From Blasia pusilla (Eukaryota; Marchantiophyta; Marchantiopsida; Blasiales), in contig CM114271.1 of the NCBI GenBank assembly GCA_050084515.1, positions 54,436,001-54,500,000 of the forward strand: a stretch of DNA of 64,000 nt, given 5' to 3'. Numbering within the stretch: the stretch's first letter is position 1; the number at the start of each line of letters is the position of its first letter. Shown in pieces: positions 20,846-34,023 of the stretch. Made by a program: the position numbers and the translations under genes. The notes under the pieces are model-generated. The model was not told where the DNA came from and made no database searches. It saw only the letters and a list, made by a program, of their open reading frames with translations.

Positions 20846-22769
20846 ATGTCAACAACGCAGCAGCTGGACGAGCAGAGCACGAGGTTGTATCGAATTCGGC
20901 GCACGGTCATGCAGATGTTGCGGGACAGGGAGTACGTGGTGGCGGATGTGGAGCTCTCCCTGTCCAAGGATCACTTCCGTGAGAAGTATGGCGACGAGCC
21001 CAAGCGCGAGGATCTCGTGCTGAGAAAAACGAAGCGCAGTAACCCCAATGAGCAGGTTCGTGAGCTGCAGCATGTTGTTAGTTGAGGCTGGGAGTGCGGT
21101 CTTTTGCAAGCACCGATTTGTTTGCCGCCCGGTAATTCGATTGCCTGGCCAGGTAGAGATGTTCTTAAACGCTGGGAGTGTGAGGAAAAGGGCCAGTGGC
21201 TGCGATTACTGTCGTGGCGATGGAGCATCTCTGACTCGGGGATTTTTTGTGGGATAGATTTTCGTGTTCTTTCCCGAGGAAGCCAAGGTGGGAGTGAAGA
21301 CGATCAAGACTTATGCGGAGCGCATGAAGGCAGAGAGCGTGACCCGTGCGATACTCATAGTGCAACAGAACCTTACACCGTTTGCGAAGCAGTGTGTGAG
21401 CGAGATGTCGAGCAAGTATCATCTGGAAGTCTTCCAGGTACTTTCTTTCCTGTGAATTCTTGCGGTGCTCTGAGGCGAGCGAAATGCCTGCCTTCCCTTC
21501 CTCGCACTCCCTTCCAAAATCGTGCCATATCTCTCCTATGCGTTGCACAATTCTCGCGTCGGGCCAAGATAGATTTTAGGGTTTAAGGAGCCGTGTTGTT
21601 CCCGCGTTTACTCCCGTTGTATGAATTTGTCTCTGAGTTTTCAGTCACTACAGCTGCTTCCCTACCATGAGCTTCAGTTTTGTCTGGTGTTTCTCTCTAT
21701 GGTCGTGCTCGTATCGTACTCTTTGGGCCTTGAGAGTTTTCTGTGCAATTCACTGGCAGTGCTACCCTACATTGTCACTGGAATTGCAAAAGAAGTGCAG
21801 CAGTTGTTGTGAAGATCTGGCATCCAGAAGCGGTGAGCGTCATAGTGATGCTGGACTGAACTTGCTGGGTGCTGTTTCTTTCAGGAGGCAGAACTGCTTG
21901 TGAACATCAAAGAGCATGTGCTTGTACCGGAGCATCAAGTGCTGACACTCGAAGAAAAGAAGACTCTCTTGGAACGTTACACTGTGAAAGAGACGCAGGT
22001 ATGTTGTTACTGCCCTCAAAACTGTCTTGCTTGTGTCCTTGGGACCAGAAGGCAAAGGGTTGGAAGGGGCGGAAGAAGTGAGATTGCTTTGGTCTGCTGG
22101 GAGTTCTTCATCTCAAAACCTCGTCTTATGGATATTCTCTCCACCTCAGGGTCAATCCATGGAGAGCTCAGCAATTCTGCACCAGTGTTCAAAATTTACA
22201 GTGGCCATTTGTTGACACCTCTTTTTGATCTTCAATACCTTGGGTGGGAAACTGTGGAGTTAGAAATTTCTTGGGACTCGGTGTTTGTTGACTCCTACCA
22301 CTCGTGAAGTTGAGTGAGGGAGTCAGGATCTTGCCTGGAAGATCATGACTATCTTAAGAGGGGCCAGAAAAATGGTTGATTTGACTCTTGAATCTTTTTG
22401 TGAATATTTTCACAGTGCCCTCGCACTCTTTTAGCAAGACTCATGAAACTGTGATGGTGAGAATATGTCGTTTGTTGATGGCTGGCATGGTGTCATTGGC
22501 AATTCTGGGTTGAGTGCAATCCCTGCTCGGGATTTCATTGGCTCAAATGTCTGCACATCCAGATTGTGTTACCTGCACTGAACTGCCCAAAGTGCGTTAT
22601 CAAAGTTATTCTGCCTCTTATTGGGTGTTTTGTTTGGATTCAGTTGCCACGGATGCAGGAAAATGATCCAGTATCACGGTATTATGGATTGAAAAGGGGT
22701 CAAGTTGTGAAGATCATTCGACCAAGTGAGACGGCTGGACGATATGTGACCTACCGGTTTGTTGTCTGA
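20846..22769 (+). CDS. NRPB5: DNA-directed RNA polymerase subunit RPB5 (RPABC1)
   Basis: Four exons: 20846-21055, 21258-21437, 21885-21998 and 22644-22769, joined in phase 0 with GT-AG introns, give 209 residues, the normal length of plant RPB5. The N-terminal jaw domain ([19 protein letters not shown]) and the central strand ([19 protein letters not shown]) are clear. The conserved C-terminal assembly domain runs from [16 protein letters not shown] to [18 protein letters not shown] and ends YVTYRFVV. This subunit is shared by nuclear RNA polymerases I, II and III (and IV in plants) and sits in the lower jaw contacting downstream DNA. All key stretches are intact, so it looks functional. It is the RPB5 type and not the divergent Pol V NRPE5, because the acidic N-terminal extension is absent. 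Confidence 0.97.
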
Positions 22770-24833
22770 GAACGCTTAGAAGCGAAGTTGGGTTGAACAC
22801 ACAGTGCCAGTTACAAGGGGACAGTTCTGGCAGCTTACACTAGTCAGAATCAAAATCTAGGAGGGCTGACTTGGTGTCGAAACTGCAGGCCAGCCACACC
22901 TGAATGTCGACCTGGCGAACCACAAAATAGTCTGCATCTTGTATATTAATTATGATTGTGCCTTGAACATAGGAAACTGAGGTTAGTGTATAGAATGGGT
23001 ATCAATACAGCGGTATTGCCGACATGGATGACCTGTTAGTAAGCAAGATAATGTCCTAGTGACACAAGTTAGCATTCAATTCTCTAGGTTGGCTTTGAAT
23101 TTACCATACCCGTCAGCTCTGATGGATCAAAAGTTTATTCAGACGATATCTCTCACATTGGAAAGCTGATGAAGGGTGACTAGTCTTGCAGACCAAAAGT
23201 CCTGGAAGTACCCAGAAGATGCAACACATTATTAGTTAGATAGGAATTCATGGTATTGGAGTCATGGTAGTACACGAGACAGGTTGAAGTAAGGTATAAG
23301 TGCGTTCACATCAAGCTTTTACTACAAGAGGAAATCTCAATGTAAATGACTTTATTGCTCACATGAATTAACTCGTCGTGCCGGCACTACAGTGCCATCC
23401 TTACTGAGCTACATCAAACACATGCGAGACCCATAATGGGCTAATCTAGTTTGTCAATGTCTTCACTGATTCACCTAATATCTAATCTATACTGTGACCA
23501 TGTCGACCTTGGGGCTGAAGGATAGTCCCTGGATTTCTGCCTACTGTAGTAGCCTTGCTACTTACTGCTCTTACTACGGTCACTGAAAATGTTGTGTACA
23601 TCTCCTCTGTTTTCTTATGCGCATGAGTTGGTAATCCTTTTTTCCACTCAAGAGTTACATGGATTAATTGTATGGTTTCCATTCAACCTTACTCATGCAC
23701 CACAGCATAGCGGTTGAATACGGGACTCCTCACAATCAGTTCGACCCCTTCATGATAAGGAATGTAACAAGACAATCACAGCCTGAAGCATGTTGCAGGG
23801 ATCTGGATTGCCAGGCTGTGGTGTCATGAACTTCAATCAGTTTTGATCGAAGGCAGTGTTACAGTCGTTGTTAGCTTGACCGAACAGGTGTGGACCATTG
23901 ATTGGTTTCCAGTCAAAACTACAGAGTTGAAGTTGGATGGAGCATTCCGAGCCCATCAATCCTTACCCTACCGGGATCTCAGGTGCCCATCATTTTCAGG
24001 GAATTTGGGTGACTCATTGGGAGTCTCATCAACCCTCACTAGAGGGTAGAAAAAATTCAGCTCTTATCACTCACTTTTTTTATCCAAAGATCAACTATGA
24101 ACCAGAGGCCAAAGATCAACTATGAACCAGGGGCGTGGACCCAGAGTAAGTGCAAGCGAGATAATAACACTTGTCAATTTTTTTCGAAATGAAATTGTGT
24201 ATGTAAGGTGCAAAAGTTTGCACTATTTCTAACCCAAAGTATCAATGCTCCATGACCAAGGCTTGATCAAGGCATTACAGTGGATGGGGGGAGGAGGGAA
24301 ACATCTCACAATTCTTTTTCTTCTGAGCTAAAACACTGTGCCAACCTACAAATTGACAGATGGCAGTGTTCGCAGGGACAACTATAGCCATATTCACCCA
24401 CTACTGTTCTTACTGCCAATCCAATTAGTGTCGCACTTCAGGGGGGATCTTCTCCCGCCAATCCATTACTCAGTTTGAAAAGTTTTAGACACCAACGAAC
24501 TCTGTCACAAACTTTGAGTTGTAATGACAGTCCCAAGCACTGCTTATGCAGCACACTTTGTTTATTTAATGTCATAGACTGAAGATAGCAGTGTCCTCGT
24601 GATGTTCGATATGAATCGACAAACTGAATCACTTTCTGGTCAATGCAGTATCCGGAGAATAGGTGCAAAGACGCACCGTAGCGTTACCAGAAAGAATGAT
24701 ATTGTCATGTGCTCACATGCCCTAAAGAATGATGGGGGGGTTATAAAGCTGTGCACTTGGGAGGAGAAGAGGACAATTGAGATCTTGTTGACAAACTTGC
24801 TGTTGTTGCCGATGCAATCGACAGATTTTTTTT
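22770..24833. other. Intergenic region between the RPB5 and HNH genes
   Basis: The two genes converge here, so both 3' untranslated regions lie in this interval. No further gene is supported. A 25-bp unit (CCAAAGATCAACTATGAACC plus AGAGG or AGGGG) is tandemly duplicated at 24084-24133. Confidence 0.5.
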
Positions 24834-26002
24834 TCAGTTCTTCTCCTTGTAGGGAAGCTCACATGACAACTGAGGACCTCCTTTGGCCTTGCCCAGAGAA
24901 GCCCCCAGTGTCTCTGCCACGCTCTTGCATCTGCATTGCAGACCTGGTCTTTCAACATTACCGTATACAGCCATCTCTATCACATCCAGCTCCTTGTCTG
25001 CTCCCACAACCACAACCACAACAACAATAAAAATAAGAGCATCGCTTCAATTCTGCATTGCTCTCACCTTCACAGCTCCACAAAGATGACGATAAATAGC
25101 AAAAGCGCACGAGAGAGTTCGTCTCTGCCACTGATTCCAAACTGAACCACATTCCATCTCCCCTCCCGATTTGAGAAAGCAGACTCAATGCTCCTTAAAG
25201 CCATCACATGCGCCTCCCTCCCTCCCTCCCTCCCTTCAAAAGCCTCGATATGGATGCAGCAGACTCACCTGTGAACTTGAGGTCGCAAGAGAACTGCCGA
25301 AGATCCTCCCTCCCAAGGTCGTCCCTGTTGCTCTTGAAGCGATTCACTCGTGACTGAAGTACTTGACAGTTTTTCACCTCAGTCTCGCCACCTTCGCCCG
25401 AGGAACACCCAAATCCAGCGCAGCGCAGATGAGAAGTCCATACAAAACTGGATTAAAGAAGGATGAGAGAACCCATCACAAGTACAACAAGTCCAGGAAG
25501 TAGAAAAGGGGACCCCTCTAAAACCTAAAGAGGATTGCGTTCTAGAGATCCATCATTGAGATTGCGAGATCTCAATCTAATCCCTCGCCTCTCGCAATCT
25601 GATGACCCTCAATGCCCAGAGGATGGAATTGGGAAGCTTTGAAGCCGACACCAAGGCGAAGCCAAAGGGAAGCCTACTGGCGAGACAGTACGCCATGACA
25701 GCGAGAATGGAATCGGAGGAGGCAAGCACATGACTGACGAAACAAGGAGAGAGACCTTTAGAGAAAGGCTGGACATGATCATACTCATGGCAGAGGCAGC
25801 CTTCGCATCGGGTGAAGCGCCGACCAACGATGTTGCCAGCTGCATCCTTCCGCCATCGCTCAGGGTGTCTCCCTGGCACCACATCTGCCTTTTGCCAGCA
25901 CAAGTTCCTCATTTTCTCGTCAAAAATTCGCAGCTTCTTGGAGCCGTTCCCCGCCTTCGCTCTTCCCTGCAATTCCTCTGGGGACTCTTCGAAGCTCTCC
26001 AT
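24834..26002 (-). CDS. Plant HNH-motif zinc-binding protein
   Basis: Three exons on the minus strand: 25756-26002, 25269-25391 and 24834-24997, with introns starting GTCTCT and GTGAGT, encode 177 residues. Residues ~29-50 (EKMRNLCWQKADVVPGRHPE) and ~58-80 (GRRFTRCEGCLCHEYDHV) match a conserved plant family. Across the exon 1-2 join the HNH pattern is visible: Asp75-His76 in EYDHV, then SKGGETEVKNCQVLQ with Asn90, then Asn99 in SRVNRFKSN. Cys66, Cys69 and Cys71 may bind zinc, as may the later LQCRCKS. Exon 3 carries ELDVIEMAVYGNVERPG. HNH domains usually nick or cut nucleic acid, but for this plant family I know of no established role. No transit or signal peptide is evident. The reading frame is conserved and uninterrupted across all joins. 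Confidence 0.88.
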
Positions 26003-26201
26003 TGATGCAGCAGCTCCCGTGATTGAGAAACGAAGAGCAAGAGAATAAAAAGAAAGGTGCGATTCGCACAGAACTCGGAAAAATACTTTCGCAGTTAAAC
26101 CCTATAAATGCGCACGACGCGCTGAGTTCAGCAATTGGTATGCAGACTTGTGGCCCCTAAGAATAACAGCGAGAATCAATCTGTGAGGAAATGGGAGTCG
26201 A

Positions 26202-26202
<1 letters not shown>

Positions 26203-26251
<49 letters not shown>
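26203..26251. repeat. (CT)n microsatellite
   Basis: About 24 CT dinucleotides with two TTT interruptions, about 200 bp upstream of the HNH gene start, where CT tracts are common in plant promoters. Confidence 0.9.
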
Positions 26252-28003
26252 GTGACCTCAAGCATATGAGATATTGCTCACTCGCTGTGTCTCCGTAATA
26301 TGCTCGCAAGATATGACGGACGCGACAGACGAAGTACTCTCTCTCCCCCCTCCCCTCCCCTCCGCTTCCCACTGTTAAGTAATGTCTATTGGGGATCCCC
26401 GTGATTGGGCCATCAGGCAAAGTAGATGGTTTGGCGAAGAGTTTCTCTTGACACTTGGAAGCTCCGCACCAACAGGTTGTTTGGTCAGCACTCACACTAT
26501 ATGAGAGTGCCTTCCATATGGTACCTTTTCACTTCTTCCTCTCTCTACACCCATCCCAGTCTCAAGCACCGTCCAACCAAGGCCACGACAGGCTTAATGA
26601 GTACACTCTCTCTCTCTCTTACTTGATGGGTGTAGTCTCTCCTGGTGGCAGACAAGATCACGATGTAATCACCAACTGATACTCCGTGTGTGCTCGGAGA
26701 CCTGGTCCAACTGTCTGGTTGTCAAGTGTAGCGGACGAAGAAATCTGAGGGGATGGGGGTGCTATCACCCACTGTCCTTCTGCCCTCTGTGTTATACAGC
26801 GGATCAATACTGTTACCAAACCTGGAGAGTTGAGAAACTCAGGAGCCTGGACTGTCCGCGTAATTTGAATGTCCTATGTTCCTTCCGAGCCTGCTAGAAA
26901 GAATTGTCCCACCTCGATTGCATTCTTCCTTCACGAGCTCAATTGTTGGGATGTAATCAATATCCGCAGCCGTTCTGTCCTCAGAATTTTAGTGAAGTTC
27001 AATACAAATTGAAGAGATCAAGAGCTCCATTCCTAGTCTTTTGTTGGTTTCATATCGGTGACTGTCTTAAGACATATCGTGACAAGAAATACCGTCACAT
27101 AACGGCTCACTCTCCATCTATAGCTGCCAAATAGGGAAGGCGGTCGAGTACGTTACCCTTTTCATTATGATCTCTCCAAACCAGACACTCTTTAAGAGAA
27201 CAGTGGCCACAACGAATGGTCCTCAAACTTTCTCGTCTTTTCCAAGGCTTAGGTGTCGTTCAGCTCCGGACAAATCCCTGATGTATGAACACAACAGACG
27301 ATTACTTTGTGCAGTCTGAGGTAGTTCAACGACTTTAAAAGGAATTCACCTGAGACTTCAAGTGACATGTGTAATTTATGAGAGGAAGAATTCACTCCAT
27401 GACTTAGGTGCAAATCTCCACCGGGTCTGGGTCAAGCATAGCTGTTCGTGAGACATTTCCATCACTTTGTCTTGTCATCCATGACAGTAACCGCATCTTC
27501 ATACACATACGTCAAACTGGGTCGTAGGCGAGTGGGTGGGCATGTGCGTCATTGACTATCATCCATTCAACCGTATCAAATGGGCTGGTGGGAAGGCATT
27601 CACTCGTTTACCTTCATTGCTAGCAGAAGCACAAGATTGCCATCCATAAGATTTGTCCGCTCAAACCAGTAGATGTGGAACAAGATTACAGCCACTGATG
27701 ATTTGCTAAATATGTCACAAACCCAGGGTTTGGTGGTACTTTGAGAAGACTCATCCCCCCCCACTTTTGTACTTCAAACATGCCACTCCTCTGGTCCCCA
27801 ATTTCTACCCAATTGGATCAGATGCAGCCCAAGGGCCATTACTCGTGAAGATAAATCCTTCACTTACAGAAGTCAGTGATATACATCACTAGGAATAAAC
27901 AAGATGGGAAACACTTACAAATACAATTGGTTTGACACCTTTCAACTCAGAAATCAGCTTAGTGACCTGTACAAGCACAGCACATCTGAGCCGCAAATCA
28001 GCC
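26252..28003. other. Intergenic region between the HNH and MRC-like genes
   Basis: It holds the HNH promoter side and the 3' side of the MRC-like gene. Around 26560-26620 the words TCAAGCACCGTCCAACCA and GCTTAATGAG resemble 50180-50285, suggesting a small dispersed repeat. Between 27906 and 28020 the minus strand has an open, exon-like stretch (VTKLISELKGVKPIVF) preceded by an acceptor-like CTTGTACAG and followed by GTAAGT. It is out of frame with the MRC-like stop codon. Confidence 0.4.
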
Positions 28004-31000
28004 TCACGCAGAAAGAGGTGCTGAAGAATCGTGAAATATGCCAGCTTCCAGTATCATCTGTTCTGTCAGTTTGGTAAGACCATCCAGAGCATTCTTCGTG
28101 AGTTCAAGGGCTGCATCTCTCTCATCTAGTTGTCCTTTAAGGACCTCTGAAGAAAAGTAACCAGATACTCCAAGCTTGGACATGTCTTCAGTACTGCTAT
28201 CTGAAAGCTGTTTGCTGAGCTCTGTCAAACTCTGTAAAGCATCAAGAATACTTTGGACCTCGTGCTTGCCAACTTCAAACTCAAGAACCTCCAAACCCAC
28301 TTTCCCTAACCTGCTCTTTCCGATTCCCACATTCTTTTCTAGCTCTGAATAACAGGATGCGAGGTTGTTTGCCTCTATCCTCATCTCATTCTGCAAGTGG
28401 TTCAGCTCAGTCTCTCGCACTTCCCATCTACTCAAAACATGCTTAAGTTCTTGCTCCTTCTCAGTAAGGGCTTCCTGAGCTTCTAGAAGGTCATTGTTCT
28501 TCTCTCTCAGACACTCCTCTACTGCTCGCAACTCTGCTGTTGCTTCCTCCCGCTCATTCACACTTTCCATAGCTTTCTCCTGGTACAACTGCAACTGTAA
28601 CTCCTGTTCAAACAGATTCCGGTTTGCAGAAAATAACTCTAGGTTGGTTTGCATCAGCACTGACTCATCATCATAAGAGGTCGCTTTTCCTTGTTTTGCG
28701 GAATCAGCCAATGCCCTTGACAGAGCTGTGATTTGCTGAACTACTGAGGTGGCTTCAGAAAGCTGTACTCTGCTATCCAGGAGATCTGTTCTCATTATTG
28801 ACAGCTGCTCCTCCTTTTCCTGAAGCAGAGCTGTCGCCTTGAAAAGCTGTTCTTCTTTGCTACGCAGGAGGGCTTTTACCTCAACTACTTCATTCTTAAG
28901 TTCCACAACCATTTTTTGTGCAGCTTGCAGTTCACGTGTCTTGTCATTTAGAGTTTGTTGCACCAAAGAGAAATTCGATTTCACCTGCTGCAGTTCCAGC
29001 TTTGCAGATACCAGTTCAACCTCCTTAAGCTGTAACGACAATTTAGTGTCCGACAGTGAGTCATCTCTTTGTTGCAAGTCACTTTTCAAAGAATTAACCA
29101 GTTGAACGGACTCAGCCAGCGCTGCCTTTCCCTGGAATAACTGCGAAGTCAGGATATTAACTGACTGGTTAGCCTCACCCAATTCCTGCTTGATCTTTTC
29201 ATATGAGAGCTTCGCAAGTTTCAAGTCATAACTCTCCTTCAACAACTCAGCTTTCACCATTCCAAGACTAGTTTCAGATTCTTTCAGGAGAGATCTCTGC
29301 TTCGTAAGTTCATCATCCTGTTGTTCCAGCAGAAGGTCCTGCTCCTCTACACAAGATCGGTACCTTTCCACAGATGCCAGAGAGACTTCTAGCTCATTCT
29401 CAACTTCAACCAATAATTTCTTGACCTGTAGTAACTCCCCACTGACTACTTTTGCTTTCCCAAGCTCTTCCTCAAGAGTTCGCAATTCCTCCTGTGCTAC
29501 CATCCACGACCTGGCACGGTGCTCCAAGTCAGCCTCACTGCGCTCCAGTTGCTCCTGCTTCAGTTTCTTCTCTTTCTGTAAACTAATAATACTTGTTTCT
29601 TTCTCCTGCAAAGTTGCCTTTAGGGATTGAATTTCTAGAGCTTGCTTAGAGATAAGATCCTCTGTCAGCTGTAATTTCAGTTCCTGCAACTTCATCTCTG
29701 ATACAGCTTCAAGAAGTAACTCATCTTTTTCATACACCATCGTCTGCAATCTGCTCAGCTCTTCCCGCTTTTGAGAAAGGGCGGCATGCGCACTCTGTAC
29801 TTCATCCTCCTTCTGCTTCAAGAGCAGCTTTGCTTCTTGAAGCTCAGTTGCATGCTTGATGAGATCCTCCTGGGTTCTTTTCAGCTCTTCTTTTCTTTGG
29901 AAATGACTAGAGCTGGCTAGCTCCAGCTCTTCTTCTCGCCTTTCCATGACAGAGAGTGCACTTTCAAGTTCCTGTTGATCAGCCATTAGAATTTTTTCCG
30001 CTGCGTACAACTGCTCTTCTTTATCTTTCAACGCATCGACTGCACTCCTCAAGTCCACCTCCAGTTCTGATACAGCCCACTCCAGGTTTGTTTCAGATTC
30101 AAAAAGAGGATCCTGCAGTCTTTCCTCATACCTTGAAGCTTGTTGAAACAAGCTCTCCAGCGCTTCTCTGGCAAGATCTCTGGATCCACTACTGCCATTC
30201 TGGCCCGCCATTCCACTCGGTTTGTCGAGCACTGCCTTAATTATGAACTCAGGCTTAAGGCTAGATGTGCCTGCCCATCCCGGGCCTCCCTTGCATCTCG
30301 AAGAAATTTTGATCTGCACCAAAGCACGTGAGAAATTCAAAAGTTACTGCTTGCACTGATTGAATTGATTAAATTTGAACTCAAATGACCTCCATATTAT
30401 CCTCGAAACCTCTCGAGGGCCCCCTTGTCCACAACTAGACTACGACCATACGCACCTTTTCAGAACCATGACACAAGTCCCTCTGTTATGGTCATCTCAC
30501 GAAACTACAACTTTGCAGCCCTCAAAAGTTACTTCGGAAGGGCGAGACTCTTCCGAAATTCATGAGTGAGAAACTGCGGCAGGTCGCAGACACTAAAGAT
30601 TCATTTAGGAAGCCACTCCAGAAATCCAGAAATGAGAGGTGGGTTGGGGTCTATACCTCCTACGCTGGTCAGTGACTCTTCCCGAGTTTGTAAGAAGGGT
30701 GGAAATGTGGCGGGACACTGCCGGGACAAACATTCCGAGGCTCGTGCTTCGCTTAGGAAGCCAGTCTACCTAATCCAGAAGCCACAGACCAGTCGTGGGA
30801 ATTCCGAATCCCCGTACCCTCGTGTGTACGCCTACGTATCCTAAGCTGGCGATTGACTCCAGGCTGGCGCGGATGGACAATTGTTGGAAAGGCATTTGTC
30901 TAAGTGTCGATTATCTATTCTCCTACTCCTATTGCTCTCTGCATTCACAATCCCCATGAGTGAAGGAGGAATCCAGCGACAACTAACCTTGTGGACGAGC

Positions 31001-31083
31001 AGGCGAGAGTCTGAGAACGCAGAGCTCCAAGGGGACGCCGTCCCCACAACAGAAACGACACATCGACACGCAGTCGACACCAT
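28004..31083 (-). CDS. Chloroplast coiled-coil protein, MRC/PII1-like (starch-granule initiation)
   Basis: Two exons on the minus strand, 30988-31083 and 28004-30313, split by a 674-base intron (GTTAGT...GGTGCAG), encode about 801 residues. Exon 1 (MVSTACRCVVSVVGTASP) plus the first residues of exon 2 form a Ser/Ala/Val-rich basic leader typical of a chloroplast transit peptide. The rest is almost continuous heptad coiled coil. From memory it aligns over its length with Arabidopsis MRC (At4g32190), for example EVVEVKALLRSKEEQLFKAT, DLLLEQQDDELTKQRSLL and LTEQMILEAGI at the C-terminus. Length also fits (about 783 there). In Arabidopsis MRC/PII1 works with SS4 and PTST2 in starting starch granules in the stroma. 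The frame is intact. It diverges from plastid bS20 across a 1.6-kb spacer. Confidence 0.8.
30605..30860. repeat. Diverged duplication within the MRC-like intron
   Basis: TTAGGAAGCCA starts at 30605 and 30753, and GCTGG followed by TGACTC recurs at 30664 and 30845. It is an old, imperfect tandem duplication of about 150-180 bp and appears to be without effect on splice sites. Confidence 0.45.
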
Positions 31084-32691
31084 TTCGCTGACCTCCACTG
31101 ATTTTCCCCGTCGTCAATTTGCAATCTTATCGTACCAATCCTCCACAATTCAGCTCCGCGGCGTATTCCCGCCCCCTTCAAAACACCTCTTCCCCATCTC
31201 CCTCAAAAAATGAATCAAACTATCACTTCAAAAATCCTCCCCCCCCCCTCCATCCTCATGTCTCTTTGTCTACTCATCCCTCCATCTCACCCACTCCCCA
31301 ACCCAAACCCTGCTCTTACCTCCAATCTTCTGCCCTAAACCCCCATTATAATCACAGACTCTTCCAGCTGCTATCTCTCTCTCTCTCCCTCCCTCTCTCT
31401 ATGTGTCTTCCAATTCCTCAACCTGAGGAACGCAAATGTTAGCACTACAACAGTGCAGTCACTCACCGTTCCTTCAGTCCCATGCAACCACAAAAGTGCG
31501 CGCCACTCCAGAGGAGTGAGCCACACCACGCATTGATGGGCCGTTTCTTTGGAACGCAGTAGCCCCGACGACACGACAAGTCAGCTGCCGCGAACCTATC
31601 CATCGATCGATCTATCTCCCCTTTAGTCTTTAATTACTCTCGCCTCTCCTCTCGCTCGGCCACCAACCCCATCATCCGATAATCGGCGTCGACAATTTCC
31701 CATGAGACGACAATGTTGCGAGAAACAAGCGCCAGCATAGAAAAGCGCTTCTTAGCAGTCTTCTCTCTTTTTCTCTCTCCTCCTCTTTCTCTTCCTCTCC
31801 TGTGTGTGTCCTGTCGCGATCTGATTCGTTCTTCTGGGTGCTGTCTGTCGCGATCTCCCAGTCTCAGTCGCTGCTGGTGCCACTGCTCTCTGTGGTTACT
31901 GCAGTAGAGTAGGGGTGGACCACAGTGGAGACGGCGCCACGTACGGGAGGGAGGAGAGGGGCCCACGGGGAAGGGAGCATGCATACGATGCGGTTGGTGG
32001 TGGATGGCGTGGGTCCGACTTACGATGCAGGCCGTCGATCTTGTCTCTCCCTTCGTCGACGGACGGGATTGTGGATAAGAGCGGTGCTGGTGGACAAGAG
32101 TTATCGCGGTTAAAGTAATAATAATAATAAATCGGGAAAATTTCGTAAAGGTCTCGATTAGCACTTAGTCTTCATTTCGTTTTTTCTAATTGTTTTCTAA
32201 CTATTCATTTTTTAATTATAACATTATATTATCTCACTGGCTTCCTCGATCCACGCGGCTCCCTTGGCGGCCACACAGCCCAGGAGTGTACGTGGCACTG
32301 CCATCACTTACATCCGTAACTTGTAGGGGCCCACTTCCTTACCTCTGACGGATCACTCTTATCTGCTCCTCCCTCATAGCTCATCCCTCGTCCGTCTGTC
32401 CGTCCGTCCGTCCGTTCGCCCGTTCGCCCGTTCGCCCGTTCGTCCGTCCGTTCGCCCGTTCGCCCGTTCGTCCGTCTGTCCGTCCATGCACTCAGACTAC
32501 CCGCTGTATCTGTAGTTCCTTTCCCCAATCCTCGCTCGGCTTTTGCGAGAGCTCGGAATCGCCATAGCCGACTGCTCAGAGTTTCTCGAACTTGATACAG
32601 ACAAGAGACGAGAGAAGAAAGCAGAGAGCCGAGAAGAAAGTGAGAGTCGCTCACTTGCTGCGTGGGAGTTTGATCGTGGGATTGCTGCGAG
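31084..32691. promoter_or_regulatory. Divergent intergenic region between two plastid-protein genes
   Basis: Both start codons face away from this 1.6-kb spacer: the MRC-like gene on minus and the bS20 gene on plus. It contains CT-rich tracts (31365-31405, 31760-31805) and a long TCCG/TTCGCCCG tract (32389-32485). There is a short AT-rich block (32110-32230). No TATA box close to either start stands out. Open frames on the minus strand here (31634-32164, 32304-32831) are low complexity and are taken as chance. Confidence 0.5.
32389..32485. repeat. TCCG / TTCGCCCG tetra-octanucleotide minisatellite
   Basis: Alternating runs of CCGT and TTCGCCCG, about 97 bp, ending about 200 bp before the bS20 start codon. 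On the minus strand it would read NGRTGERTDGRTD, a simple-repeat peptide. Confidence 0.9.

Positions 32692-34023
<1,332 letters not shown>

Noticed and set aside
31634-32164. 176-codon minus-strand frame
   Set aside because: Composition-driven Arg/Ser-rich sequence in the spacer between divergent genes; no domain, no splice context.
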